Shown here: in pieces, positions 1 through 8,481 of the stretch | How the letters are laid out: the number at the start of each line of letters is the position of its first letter | Numbering within the stretch: position 1 is the stretch's first letter | DNA from: Spirosoma profusum | GTDB taxonomy: Bacteria; Bacteroidota; Bacteroidia; Cytophagales; Spirosomataceae | DNA: 64,000 bases | Assembly (NCBI RefSeq): GCF_014699005.1 | Contig: NZ_JACWZY010000018.1 | Location: 62,001 to 126,000 of the forward strand | Direction: 5' to 3' | Program-made: the position numbers and the translations under genes | Notes under the pieces: model-generated | What the model was told of the DNA's origin: nothing | Databases searched by the model: none | Seen by the model: only the letters and a program-made list of their open reading frames with translations

Positions 1-130
1 AATTGTTTGGCAATGAGCCTGCTGCGGTTTATATTTGTTTTTCAGGAATTGCACTTTTTGGGGGCGGACAGTATGCATGATGTCAATTGGCATACTCTCC
101 GTTTATTTTTTTCACGTAACCAAGAGCTGT

Positions 131-559
131 ATGAGTTTAATCGTGTCCATTATGTTGTTTTTCGCCAACATAAAACCGGCGGAGGCCCTTCCAGGCCTCA
201 TACAGAAAGGCAAAGCGTCTTTTTATTCCAAGAAGTTCAATGGTCGTAAGACCGCTTATGGCGAGCGCGTTAGCGCTGAATCCCTGGCGGGGGCACACCG
301 TCATTTCCCACTCAATACGTTGGTTGAAGTAACGAATCTCGACAACCATCGATCAGTAATTGTACGAATCAATGATAGAGGCCCGTTTTCGAAAGGACGT
401 ATCATTGATCTTACACATGCAGCAGCTCAGGCACTTGGCATGGTTTCGAGAGGAATTGCCAACGTATCACTACGTGTAGTTGGCAAAGGACAGGCAATCG
501 CTTTGGCGCCTTTCAACACACCCGCTGATTATCAGCCAATGCTGGAACCCATCCTGTAA
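131..559 (+). CDS. Septal ring lytic transglycosylase RlpA-like protein
   Basis: Small exported protein with an RlpA-like double-psi beta-barrel. The C-terminal 90 residues carry the family pattern: GKASFYS, then FNGRKTAYGE, then RINDRGPF with the conserved Asp, then IIDLTHAAAQALGM. RlpA proteins act on peptidoglycan in the periplasm; whether this one is enzymatic cannot be seen. The chosen ATG gives a short hydrophobic signal ending in PAEA, a good cleavage site. In-frame alternatives upstream are the tandem ATGs at 77 and 80 and a TTG at 35, so the start is uncertain. There is no SPOR domain, so this is the short barrel-only form. A hairpin with a T run follows the stop. Confidence 0.8.
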   Translation: MSLIVSIMLFFANIKPAEALPGLIQKGKASFYSKKFNGRKTAYGERVSAESLAGAHRHFPLNTLVEVTNLDNHRSVIVRINDRGPFSKGRIIDLTHAAAQALGMVSRGIANVSLRVVGKGQAIALAPFNTPADYQPMLEPIL

Positions 560-581
560 TCTGCTTGTACAGAATACGACC

Positions 582-643
582 GCGCACCGTTCGAAATTTC
601 AATGTGCAATTCCTGCCTGAAATGTCGAACGGTGCGCTTTTTG
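582..643 (+). terminator. Rho-independent-type terminator after the RlpA-like gene
   Basis: Arms of 19 nt with one mismatch (582-600 and 619-637) share GCGCACCGTTCGA. The loop is 18 nt and the right arm is followed by a short T run. It sits just after the stop of the RlpA-like gene, as expected for an intrinsic terminator. Confidence 0.7.
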
Positions 644-654
644 CGTTATGTTCA

Positions 655-753
655 ATGAGTGAAAGAATGAAAGAGCGAAATCGGACCGCCGAAGCGGAAC
701 GAATAGCTGCCGCGAAATTATTCACTCTTTCACTCTTTCATACTTTCACTCAT
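655..753. repeat. GAAAGAG-type inverted repeat, copy 1
   Basis: A purine-rich left arm (GAGTGAAAGAATGAAAGAG) is answered by a pyrimidine-rich right arm (CACTCTTTCACTCTTTCA). The core contains CGGACCGCCGAAGCGG. It is one of eight related intergenic elements in the window and runs up to the start codon of the next gene, so it forms most of that gene's 5' untranslated region. Confidence 0.75.
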
Positions 754-757
754 TCGC

Positions 758-1669
758 ATGAAACAGCCTCTTAATCTTGGTCAGGTACGTTCGTTTGGTA
801 ATGTTGAATTTCTGGCTCGTCAACTGGTCGAAGGATTCATTACGGGTCTTCATAAATCGCCGTTTCATGGTTTTTCGGTGGAATTTGCCGAACATCGGCT
901 CTACAATACCGGCGAAACAACGCGGCACATCGACTGGAAAGTTTTCGGCAAAACGGAGAAGCTGTTCGTAAAACGGTACGAAGAAGAAACCAACTTACGA
1001 TGCCATCTCCTGGTCGATACGTCGTCGTCGATGTACTACCCGGAGGCAAATTATGGGAAGATGACATTCAGCGTGATGGCGGCTGCCTGTCTGGCCTATA
1101 TGCTTCAGCGTCAGAAAGATGCAGTGAGCCTAACGACCTTCGCTGACGCTATTGATGTGCAGACGCCCGTAAAATCGACGCCGTCACACGTACACAAACT
1201 GTTCACGCAATTAGATCTGTTGATGCAGCAACCCAAACCGCTACGTCGGACGGCAGCCGCTGATATTATTCACCAGGTTGCCGAGAAAATCAACAAGCGG
1301 TCGCTGGTGGTGATTTTCAGCGATATGTTCGACAATTCCGATAAAGCAGATGCTTTGTTTTCGGCTCTGCAACACCTGCGCCACAACCTGCACGAGGTAT
1401 TGGTTTTCCACGTAACAGACAAAAAAACCGAAGAAGAATTTGCCTTTGATGAACGCCCCTATGAATTTATCGACCTCGAAACTGGTGAAAAAGTGAAACT
1501 CCAGCCGGGGCAGGTTCGCGAAACGTATCAGCAGGCGGTGAAGTCGTATTTTCAGGAATTAAAAATGCGTTGCGGTCAATACAAAATCGATTTCATCGAA
1601 GCCGACATTGCCCAAGGTTTCGACCAGATTCTAACCGCTTATCTGGTAAAGCGCACGAAGATGAAGTAG
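758..1669 (+). CDS. DUF58 domain-containing protein (vWA-like)
   Basis: Cytoplasmic protein of about 300 residues in the DUF58 family. The N-terminal third has the family signature around residues 45-60 (Y-N-x-G-E-x-x-R-x-I-D-W-K), followed by the vWA-type metal-site motif DTSSSM near residue 87. DUF58 proteins usually lie beside a MoxR AAA ATPase and vWA membrane proteins and are thought to help assemble or activate other complexes; no MoxR gene is visible here. The ATG abuts a palindromic repeat element, which leaves no room for a conventional ribosome site. Length and motif order are typical. Confidence 0.88.
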   Translation: MKQPLNLGQVRSFGNVEFLARQLVEGFITGLHKSPFHGFSVEFAEHRLYNTGETTRHIDWKVFGKTEKLFVKRYEEETNLRCHLLVDTSSSMYYPEANYGKMTFSVMAAACLAYMLQRQKDAVSLTTFADAIDVQTPVKSTPSHVHKLFTQLDLLMQQPKPLRRTAAADIIHQVAEKINKRSLVVIFSDMFDNSDKADALFSALQHLRHNLHEVLVFHVTDKKTEEEFAFDERPYEFIDLETGEKVKLQPGQVRETYQQAVKSYFQELKMRCGQYKIDFIEADIAQGFDQILTAYLVKRTKMK

Positions 1670-1745
1670 CGGAAGTTGAATTCGTTAAGAAATCGTTTGA
1701 CTGTTGCCAGTCAACGTATCATCATACAACCAGAACCATAAAGCT

Positions 1746-2507
1746 ATGTCATTGACATCTGAGCAGGACTTGATCGGTATGCAGCAGATTAGTCGAATTG
1801 TTGGCTCAACCCTTAAGCGCATGCAACAATATGCCCGACCAGGGATGTCGACTTTTGAATTAGATCAATATGGACAACAGTTGCTGGAGCAACAAGGCGC
1901 CCGATCAGCACCAAAGCTCACCTATGGCTTTCCAGGTTGGACGTGTATTAGTTTAAATGAGGAAGTTTGTCACGGTATCCCGTCTGCGAAACGGTTTCTG
2001 CAGGAAGGAGATTTAATCAATATTGACGTATCGGCCGAACTCAATGGCTATTGGTCAGACAATGGCGGATCGTTTGTTCTGGGGCAAGATATTCATCAGC
2101 ATAGTGCTTTAGTGGAAGCCTCAAAGCGAATTCTGGCCAAAGCCATTAGGCACATTCGGAGCGGAGTACAAATAGCTGAGATTGGTCGCATCATTGAAAC
2201 GGAAGCCAGGCGAAGTGGTTATCGAGTCATCAAGAATCTGGCTGGACACGGCATAGGCCGGAGCCTTCATGAAGAACCGCATGATATTCTATGCTACTAT
2301 GATCGGTCCAATAAAACTCGTTTTCGAAAGCATTCCGTTGTTGCAATCGAGACGTTTTTATCCACCAAAGCCACGTATGCTCAGGAAAAAGGAGATGGTT
2401 GGACACTAATCGCCAAGGATAGTTTTGCCGTGCAGCATGAACAAACGATTGTTGTTACCGATAAACATCCGATTATCCTGACAGCTGCGAACCAACTATG
2501 GAATTAA
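1746..2507 (+). CDS. map: Type I methionine aminopeptidase
   Basis: Removes the initiator Met from new proteins using a dinuclear metal centre. The order of motifs fits type I: SLNEEVCHGIP (first His), NIDVSAELNGYWSDNGGSF (two metal Asp), AGHGIGRSLHEEP (metal and substrate His), AIETF and EQTIVV (metal Glu). The second Asp is followed by NGG rather than the more usual T-S/T, a mild variation. The ATG at 1746 fits the family's length better than an upstream TTG at 1704. The gene has about the random density of TACGT pentamers, unlike most of the window. A decayed copy of its 3' end lies at 3081-3194, so this may not be the genome's main map gene. Confidence 0.9.
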   Translation: MSLTSEQDLIGMQQISRIVGSTLKRMQQYARPGMSTFELDQYGQQLLEQQGARSAPKLTYGFPGWTCISLNEEVCHGIPSAKRFLQEGDLINIDVSAELNGYWSDNGGSFVLGQDIHQHSALVEASKRILAKAIRHIRSGVQIAEIGRIIETEARRSGYRVIKNLAGHGIGRSLHEEPHDILCYYDRSNKTRFRKHSVVAIETFLSTKATYAQEKGDGWTLIAKDSFAVQHEQTIVVTDKHPIILTAANQLWN

Positions 2508-3079
2508 AGCCGCGATTGGCTTGTAAGTTTCTGATAAAAAGGAAGTTGTTAAATGGCCTTAATGAACATTTCCAATTGACAAACAAGTTAATTCTCCTTT
2601 GTAATCTCGTTGGGTTTCTTTCCTGTCAACCCGACAATAAATTTACCGGGGTATCTGCCGGGGCTGTTGGTCGGTATATTGTTACGGCCTACATGGAGTC
2701 TGGTGACACTCTGTTTTCGTTATTACCAGGCTCGACAGGATATAAGCCTGGAATTAACAAGATTGGGGTTAGTAATTTTACCGTAGAGCTTACTGCTACA
2801 GGGCTAGATCAGCTCGCTATGAAAACCACTTATTGGCGAAATAACATCCAATCTACGTTCAGCAAAGAGGTTAGCGTTCAGCTAACCAACAATGATTATA
2901 AATTTTCGCTTCCAGAAACCAACACTACTACTTTTTACGAAGGAAGAGTAGGAAGATTTTCAGGGCTTTTTTACGAGCGAGTGGTAGATGGTGGATTCTA
3001 CATCCCACCGTTAGGTTCCTCAATTCCGCCTACTCCGCCCTCACAAGATATTGTTATTATCGCGCAGCCAGCGAAATGA
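2498..3079 (+). CDS. Putative lipoprotein of unknown function
   Basis: I do not recognise a family. The ATG at 2498 overlaps the end of map by 10 bases. A TTG at 2576 would instead give a classical lipoprotein signal (K-LILLCNLVGFLSC) with the lipid-accepting Cys about 17 residues in, and may be the true start. The mature part is about 150 residues with alternating polar/hydrophobic stretches suggesting beta strands, and a Pro-rich segment (PPTPP) near the C-terminus. The gene is flanked by map on one side and a duplicated piece of map's 3' end on the other, as if it was inserted by a duplication event. Confidence 0.6.
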   Translation: MELKPRLACKFLIKRKLLNGLNEHFQLTNKLILLCNLVGFLSCQPDNKFTGVSAGAVGRYIVTAYMESGDTLFSLLPGSTGYKPGINKIGVSNFTVELTATGLDQLAMKTTYWRNNIQSTFSKEVSVQLTNNDYKFSLPETNTTTFYEGRVGRFSGLFYERVVDGGFYIPPLGSSIPPTPPSQDIVIIAQPAK

Positions 3080-3080
3080 C

Positions 3081-3194
3081 CAGGAAAAGGAGAATAGTTA
3101 GACACTGATTGCCAAGAATAGTTTTGCCGTACAGCAAGAACAAACGATTGTCGTAACTGATCATCCTGACTGCTTCGAATCAGTATGAGATTAA
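3081..3194 (+). pseudogene. Decayed duplicate of the 3' end of map
   Basis: About 110 bases align by eye with the last 120 bases of the intact map gene (roughly 2387-2507). Shared blocks include AGTTTTGCCGT and GAACAAACGATTGT, and both end in ATTAA. The copy carries a premature TAG where map encodes Trp, point changes and a small deletion near its end, so it cannot be expressed as part of an aminopeptidase. It is best read as the relic of a tandem map duplication whose middle was lost or replaced by the lipoprotein gene. Confidence 0.75.
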
Positions 3195-3228
3195 CGTATA
3201 GATTAGCTGATAATCATCTAATTTATTA

Positions 3229-3268
3229 GAATAAAAAGGCTACGTATCACTACGTAGCCTTTTTATTC
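3229..3268. terminator. Bidirectional terminator hairpin containing TACGTA
   Basis: Perfect 18-nt arms (AATAAAAAGGCTACGTA and its complement) surround a 4-nt loop, with A/T runs on both sides. It lies between the convergent lipoprotein/map relic and the thioredoxin gene, and so can serve both strands. Both arms contain the TACGTA form of the window-wide motif. Confidence 0.85.
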
Positions 3269-3305
3269 TGGGTTTCGAACGTATCGAATCGCCGAAACTC
3301 CACGC

Positions 3306-4784
3306 TTATTTCTTCACACTCGCTTTCGCATTAGCGGGAGCCGTTGCAGCCTTGGCCGTTGCGTTTTGCCGCTTGTGAAACCCAATAAAATCTTCGATTT
3401 GCTCGATAGGAAGCTTGCGGGCAATGATTTTTTTATTCTTGTCGAGGATATACGTAGTAGGTGTAGTCCAGACGTCGTATTTGTGACGATAATCGGTGCG
3501 ATACGTGAAGTCGTAGCCGTTGATAGCATTCTTCAGTTTAAATTCCTTCACGAACTTCTTCCACTCTTCCGGGCTCTGGTCGATGGCGATGGCCACTACG
3601 TCGATACCTTTTCCTTTATACGTATCAGTGAATTTCTGAAGCTTGGGCGCACTCTCGCGGCAGTGTCCGCAGGTAGGGGAGTAGAATACATAAACTGTGT
3701 AATCGCTCTTGAGAATCGCCTGAAGATTGAGCGGCCGTTTTAGTGAATCACTCACAACAGGCGTAACCAGTGTTTTACCAACCAGATTGGGTTTCAACGT
3801 AGCAACCCGTTCGCCAATGCTTTTCAGCGTCGACGAATCCGAAACGGTCATAACGCCTGTCTTATAATATTTCTCAAACATGTGTACAAACAGACCGTCA
3901 GTGCCCATTACTTTAGGTTGTTCGTACTGGCTGGTGATGTAATAGATGGTGTAATACTTCACCTCTTTGTTTTTACCGGCAATGGCTTTATTTACCAGAT
4001 AATCAGCTTCTTTAATCAGTGAGTCGGGCACCTGAACCGTCAGCTCTTTGATGTACCGCTCGATTTTAGATTGCAAAAGCTGCGTCCGAACGAAGCGCTC
4101 ATCACCAAAGTCAAAGTCGTCCCAATAATGTTTTTTATAATAATTGAACGTCCATGTCGAATCTGCCCGACCATTAGCCGCTTTAGGCGCAGGCGGAACC
4201 TCCGGGTCGGCACTGGCTTTAAACAATTTGACGGCAAACGTAGTGGGGTTTTCTTTCATGAACTGAAGGCGGTAATCATTCGCCTTCTGCTGCAAATCAG
4301 CCATTTTTTTGTTCACGAGGGCGGTCGAAGCCGGGTCGTTACGTAGTTTTTTCTCGGCTTGTATAGCCTGCGCTTCATCGTAAAATTTAGCCAGGCCCTG
4401 CTGATACGTATAAAATAACTCATTCTCTTTTGAACCGGTTATTTTCATGTTCGCGACGAGGCTGGCCGTGTCAGAATCGAACGCAAACTGCTGATCGTCG
4501 GTCATCAAAAACTGAACGTAAGGATTTTTGGTAGGCACCACAACCATGTACAGCCCTTCGGGCAGCGCTTTTTTGCCTTCGAACGTCATATTACCATTGC
4601 CGTCGACGCGGGCAGTGTCTTTCGGAATGTACTGCGTTGAGCCAAAATAGTGCGCCAATACACAGGTCGTGTCTTTTATACCTTTAATGTGTCCAGTGAT
4701 TTTATAGCCGTCGGTGGCGGATTGTGCCCATACATGGGGAGTAAGCAAGCAACCAAGTAGAACCGTCAGGAGGAGATTTTTCAT
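3306..4784 (-). CDS. TlpA-like thiol-disulfide oxidoreductase with DUF4369-type N-terminus
   Basis: Secreted protein of 492 residues with a signal peptide (MKNLLLTVLLGCLL...VWAQ). The N-terminal beta domain (about residues 25-110) resembles DUF4369. A long helical middle follows, and the last 140 residues form a thioredoxin fold with active-site motif PTCGHC near residue 370 and the cis-Pro region TTPTTYIL. Such proteins reduce periplasmic disulfides. The last 20 residues are a low-complexity Ala/Lys tail. I chose the ATG at 4784 because it begins the signal peptide; an in-frame start eight codons upstream is possible. Confidence 0.87.
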   Translation of the reverse strand: MKNLLLTVLLGCLLTPHVWAQSATDGYKITGHIKGIKDTTCVLAHYFGSTQYIPKDTARVDGNGNMTFEGKKALPEGLYMVVVPTKNPYVQFLMTDDQQFAFDSDTASLVANMKITGSKENELFYTYQQGLAKFYDEAQAIQAEKKLRNDPASTALVNKKMADLQQKANDYRLQFMKENPTTFAVKLFKASADPEVPPAPKAANGRADSTWTFNYYKKHYWDDFDFGDERFVRTQLLQSKIERYIKELTVQVPDSLIKEADYLVNKAIAGKNKEVKYYTIYYITSQYEQPKVMGTDGLFVHMFEKYYKTGVMTVSDSSTLKSIGERVATLKPNLVGKTLVTPVVSDSLKRPLNLQAILKSDYTVYVFYSPTCGHCRESAPKLQKFTDTYKGKGIDVVAIAIDQSPEEWKKFVKEFKLKNAINGYDFTYRTDYRHKYDVWTTPTTYILDKNKKIIARKLPIEQIEDFIGFHKRQNATAKAATAPANAKASVKK

Positions 4785-4830
4785 ACAAGAGGGTACGTAT
4801 CTTCGCAAAGTTAAGTATTGTTTGGTGTAT

Positions 4831-4918
4831 AAAGAGCAGAAGAATGAAGGAGCGAAAGAGCGATGGCGCAGAGAATACGCTCTTTCACTCTTTCACTCTT
4901 TCATTCTTTCGCTCTTTG
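4831..4918. repeat. GAAAGAG-type inverted repeat, copy 2
   Basis: The left arm is made of AAAGAGC/AATGAAGGAGCGAAAGAG units and the right arm of CTCTTTCACTCTTTC units. It lies in the gap between the divergent thioredoxin and YdcF-family genes, so it overlaps the region where their promoters should be. Confidence 0.72.
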
Positions 4919-4965
4919 TTCATGATTTTCCGTATACAAAACGCTTGCCATACCTGATCTAGTCT

Positions 4966-5772
4966 ATGTTTTATTTCTTTTCCAAAACGCTTACGTATCT
5001 TCTAACACCGGCAGGATGGCTTGTAACTGCTTTATTAGTAGCCTTTTTTACGAAAAATCTCCGCTACCGTAGACGGTTCATTGGCGTCGCACTAGGTATT
5101 TTTGTTTTGTCTGGCAATTCTTTTCTCACTAACGAACTGGCCCTTTTGTGGGAATACCCCATTCAGCAGTATAACATCGTGCGTAATGATTCAACCGATC
5201 GCGTGGCTGTTGTGCTGACAGGTGGCATCATCAACACGATGATAGAAGTACCACCCAACGATTCAAAAAATAACCATCGTTTTCTACTGGGACGAGAGGC
5301 CGATCGTGCTGCGCAGGCCTTGTATCTATACAAAACCGGAGTTGTTCAAAAAATCCTAATTAGTGGCGGTAACGGTTCACTGCCGTTCCAACCCAAAGTC
5401 GTGAGCGATGAAGGCCAGATGACTGCTACGTTCCTGACCATGGCCGGCGTATCTATGTATGATATTGTGCTGGAAAGTAAATCCAGAAATACCCGCGAAA
5501 ATGCGCTTTTTTCGGCTCCCATGCTTCGACAACGATTCCGGACAAACCAGTGCATACTCGTTACGTCGGCTTGGCATGTGCGTCGGGCCGTGGGTTGCTT
5601 TCAAAAAGCGGGCGTCAACGTAACACCATATCCGACCAGCTTTATTGGTAATCGCCGATCATTTTCGCCTGGAGAATGGCTTCTGCCACACGAAGAATCG
5701 TTCTTCGATGCGTATTATCTTATTCGGGAGATGATTGGTTTTTTAATGTATCGAGTCGTTGGGTATATATAA
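4966..5772 (+). CDS. YdcF family protein (DUF218, SanA/ElyC-like)
   Basis: Inner-membrane protein of 268 residues. Two N-terminal membrane segments (about 10-28 and 38-55) precede a cytoplasmic or periplasmic DUF218 domain. That domain starts at AVVLTGG and includes LISGGNG, the acidic ESKSRNTRENA motif typical of the family, and ILVTSAWHVRRA. E. coli relatives ElyC and SanA act in envelope integrity and peptidoglycan precursor metabolism, but no reaction is established. No operon partner is apparent; the downstream gap is about 400 bases. Confidence 0.87.
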   Translation: MFYFFSKTLTYLLTPAGWLVTALLVAFFTKNLRYRRRFIGVALGIFVLSGNSFLTNELALLWEYPIQQYNIVRNDSTDRVAVVLTGGIINTMIEVPPNDSKNNHRFLLGREADRAAQALYLYKTGVVQKILISGGNGSLPFQPKVVSDEGQMTATFLTMAGVSMYDIVLESKSRNTRENALFSAPMLRQRFRTNQCILVTSAWHVRRAVGCFQKAGVNVTPYPTSFIGNRRSFSPGEWLLPHEESFFDAYYLIREMIGFLMYRVVGYI

Positions 5773-6178
5773 AATATAATCCGCTCATTGGCAGCAATTT
5801 TGCTACGTTATTGATGCGAGATTTCCTTTGCTAATGGATGAAAGATGAGGTAACGGGTTGCCAATTGATCTGTAGAATGTTGTTTTTTCAAGTTGAATAT
5901 TGTACTTTTACAAACCCGTAAATATATGGAGGATTTCGCAGTGTGTTTTAGCGACTCTTCCAGATTCAATTTATTGTGCTCCCAGCACGAATTATACTGT
6001 GTTAAAACGACTGGTCTTCTGACTGGCAAACGTAGTAAAATACAATTCAGTAGAGAATATTTTTTTGCGGCTGTTAGAGTAGTGATCAGAGAGCAACGTA
6101 GCGAGTGAAGCCGCTGAGTATCAGGCGCCGTTCAGGGTGAACGGCGGAGTAGCGTACCCACCGTAACAATTGTTGCTG
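5773..6178. other. Gap between the YdcF-family and MltD-like genes, with a small hairpin
   Basis: About 400 bases in which I find no convincing gene; short open frames on both strands lack family resemblance and start context. A 9-bp hairpin with a 3-nt loop (6126-6146, CGCCGTTCA...TGAACGGCG) lies about 35 bases upstream of the transglycosylase ATG, and the palindrome AACAATTGTT (6165-6174) sits almost on its start. Either could affect expression of that gene; this is inference. Confidence 0.45.
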
Positions 6179-7498
6179 ATGACCAAACTATACCTGACGG
6201 TAACAGCCGTTCTTGGCCTGACTATCTTCTCCAGCTCACTGGCCGTTGCCCAAACCAGCCCGTTTTTTGCTCTCAATGCAGCCTCGGTTGTGAAACCGCT
6301 TATCAAATGGGCTACTTCGCCTAAGATCGATGAAAGTCCTATCCATTTTTGTGGGGAAATGGTACCCATTCATGATCCTGCCATCACTGGCCGGTGGACG
6401 CGAACCCTTCATCAGCAGGCATCCTGGGCCAACGATTTAAACGTACTGAAACGTCGGGCATCGGTGGTGTTCCCCATCATCGAGCCAATTTTGCAACAAT
6501 ACCGGATTCCGTCCGATTTTAAATTTTTGCCCTTACTGGAAAGCGCCGTAACAAACCATGCTGTGTCGCGTAAGGGAGCGGCTGGTTTCTGGCAACTTAT
6601 GCCGCAAACGGCTCAATCACTGGGGCTAAGCGTATCACGTCGGCGCGACGATCGTTTCAACCTGCTCAAAGCCACACATGCTGCATGCCGTTACATCAAT
6701 GAACTTCATGACCAGCTAGGCTCCTGGATGCTGGTGGCAACGGCTTATAACGCCGGTCCAAACTATATTCAGAAACTGGCTCGCCAATATCCCGATCGTC
6801 ACCCGATGGCTTTGCCGTATCGGGCAGCTGAAACCAAAGCGTATTTGTTTCAGACGGTAGCCATTAAGGAGTTGCTAACCCGTCCGCAGATATATCGGGC
6901 GGAGCTCGGAGGGGCTCTGGCGACCTTAAGTAATGATGTTTCTGTGCTTTCGACCGAACGTGCCGCTATTCTGGCTTCGTTCGATATGGACGAAGCGACA
7001 TTCGCCAAAGTGGCTGCTAAAGTTGACGAAAGCGAAGCGGAGCCGGTTTTTGTGGCAGACTCCACAACAAACGTAGTACTCATTGTGGAAGATCAAGATA
7101 AGGCTACTGAAACTGTGATAATTGACGATGAGCCAGAAAAAAATGAGAAGACTGTTGCTACGTCGGTTGCCCCCGCAGCAGTCCTACCGTCCAATCGGCT
7201 GTTGACACGTAGTATGAGTGAAGGCAATTTGACCGAAGGGAAACTCTGTATTTTTCAGGTTGTTCAGCCCATTACCATTAATGGGCGAAACTTTTCCGTG
7301 GGCGATATGATTCAGGCACATATCGAAATCGTTGACGCAGGTTCGGGGCGCGTATTCTTACGTACCGACCAATTGACAACCGCCCAAACGCGCGAAACAA
7401 TCCCGCTTCGACTGGTCGCCACCGAGCAACCCCGACAGCCCGGCGTAGCAAAACCCTCTCGACTAGAAGGCTGGCAACTCTCCTGGGAAGCGTTATAA
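6179..7498 (+). CDS. Membrane-bound lytic transglycosylase, MltD-like
   Basis: Exported peptidoglycan lyase of 439 residues. It has a signal peptide (MTKLYLTVTAVLGL...AVAQ), then an SLT domain: FKFLPLLESA with the catalytic Glu, GAAGFWQLMPQTA, and ATAYNAGPNYIQKL, all hallmark goose-lysozyme-like motifs. After the domain comes an acidic linker (about 280-335) and a C-terminal beta-rich region of roughly 80 residues. I see no clear LysM repeat, unlike classical MltD. The ATG at 6179 starts the signal peptide; a TTG three codons upstream is in frame. The gene ends in a perfect palindrome shared with the convergent thrB. Confidence 0.88.
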   Translation: MTKLYLTVTAVLGLTIFSSSLAVAQTSPFFALNAASVVKPLIKWATSPKIDESPIHFCGEMVPIHDPAITGRWTRTLHQQASWANDLNVLKRRASVVFPIIEPILQQYRIPSDFKFLPLLESAVTNHAVSRKGAAGFWQLMPQTAQSLGLSVSRRRDDRFNLLKATHAACRYINELHDQLGSWMLVATAYNAGPNYIQKLARQYPDRHPMALPYRAAETKAYLFQTVAIKELLTRPQIYRAELGGALATLSNDVSVLSTERAAILASFDMDEATFAKVAAKVDESEAEPVFVADSTTNVVLIVEDQDKATETVIIDDEPEKNEKTVATSVAPAAVLPSNRLLTRSMSEGNLTEGKLCIFQVVQPITINGRNFSVGDMIQAHIEIVDAGSGRVFLRTDQLTTAQTRETIPLRLVATEQPRQPGVAKPSRLEGWQLSWEAL

Positions 7499-7502
7499 TT
7501 TT

Positions 7503-7550
7503 AAAAGAGTGAAAGAGCGAATAACTGCCGGCAGTTATTCGCTCTTTAAA
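7503..7550. repeat. GAAAGAG-type inverted repeat, copy 3 (perfect 36-bp palindrome)
   Basis: Positions 7512-7547 form a perfect palindrome with half-site AAAGAGCGAATAACTGCC. It fills the whole gap between the convergent transglycosylase and homoserine kinase genes and probably works as their shared terminator. It is the shortest member of the GAAAGAG family here. Confidence 0.78.
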
Positions 7551-7551
7551 A

Positions 7552-8481
7552 TTAGATCACCTTCGGTCCCTGGCGGTTGATTTGTGATACGTAAGCTTCG
7601 CTGGTGATGCCTACGGATAGAAAGGCCTGCTGCATTGCGGCACCTACCTGCTCGGCAGTCTGCACATTGCGGCTTAGGGCGAACATCGATGGGCCTGAAC
7701 CCGAAATGCTGCACCCCAGCGCACCATTATCTAAAGCCGCCTGTTTGGCCTCATTAAATTCAGGTATCAGAATGGAACGTACCGGTTCGATTATTACATC
7801 GACCAGTGAGCGACTAATGAGGTCGTAATCGGGTGTCATCAAACCCGCAATTAGACCCGCTACGTTGCCCATCTGAGTAATGGTATTCTTCAGCGAAACT
7901 TCATTTTTCAGGATAAACCGGGCATCTTTTGTATTGACTTCAATGTCGGGGTGGACCAGTGTACAATAGAGCTTAGCCGAAGTCTCAATTTTAATAACGT
8001 CCAGCGGGCTGTAACTCCGAACCACTACGAAACCGCCGAGCAAAGACGGCCCCACGTTATCGGCATGGGCCGAACCACAGGCGATTCGCTCACCTTCCAT
8101 GGCAAAGGGTAGCAGCTTTATAACGGGCAGAGGTCGTCCTAGCAATTCATTCACCGCATAAACCCCAGCTACTGCACTGGCTGCACTTGATCCCAGCCCA
8201 CTTCCGAGCGGCATTTGCTTGTGCAGCACTACGTCGAGGCCGAGATCGGTTCGGTTAATTTGCTTGAGGTACGTTTGAATGGCAATCCCAGCCGTGTTAC
8301 GTGCGGCTTCGCGCGGAAGTCGGCCTTCATCACCGATGATATCGGTAATGCGAACACCAGGTTCATCGCTGATCGTGAGGGTAACTTGGTCGCCAGGATT
8401 ATCAACCGCAAAGCCAAAAATATCGAATCCACAGGCTACGTTGGCAACCGTAGCAGGAGCAAATACACGTATTGAATCCAC
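7552..8481 (-). CDS. thrB: Homoserine kinase
   Basis: Phosphorylates L-homoserine with ATP in the threonine branch of aspartate-family amino-acid synthesis; cytosolic. At 309 residues it is of standard length. The GHMP-kinase signatures are present: N-terminal PATVANVACGFD, the ATP-binding PLGSGLGSSAASA near residue 90, and the C-terminal SISGSGPSMFAL. It stands alone here; thrA and thrC are not in the window, although in Bacteroidota they often lie next to thrB. Confidence 0.94.
   Translation of the reverse strand: MDSIRVFAPATVANVACGFDIFGFAVDNPGDQVTLTISDEPGVRITDIIGDEGRLPREAARNTAGIAIQTYLKQINRTDLGLDVVLHKQMPLGSGLGSSAASAVAGVYAVNELLGRPLPVIKLLPFAMEGERIACGSAHADNVGPSLLGGFVVVRSYSPLDVIKIETSAKLYCTLVHPDIEVNTKDARFILKNEVSLKNTITQMGNVAGLIAGLMTPDYDLISRSLVDVIIEPVRSILIPEFNEAKQAALDNGALGCSISGSGPSMFALSRNVQTAEQVGAAMQQAFLSVGITSEAYVSQINRQGPKVI

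Noticed and set aside
5893..6108. Short plus-strand frame of 71 codons in the gap before the MltD-like gene
   Set aside because: No recognisable family, no promoter or ribosome-site support, and poor coding composition.
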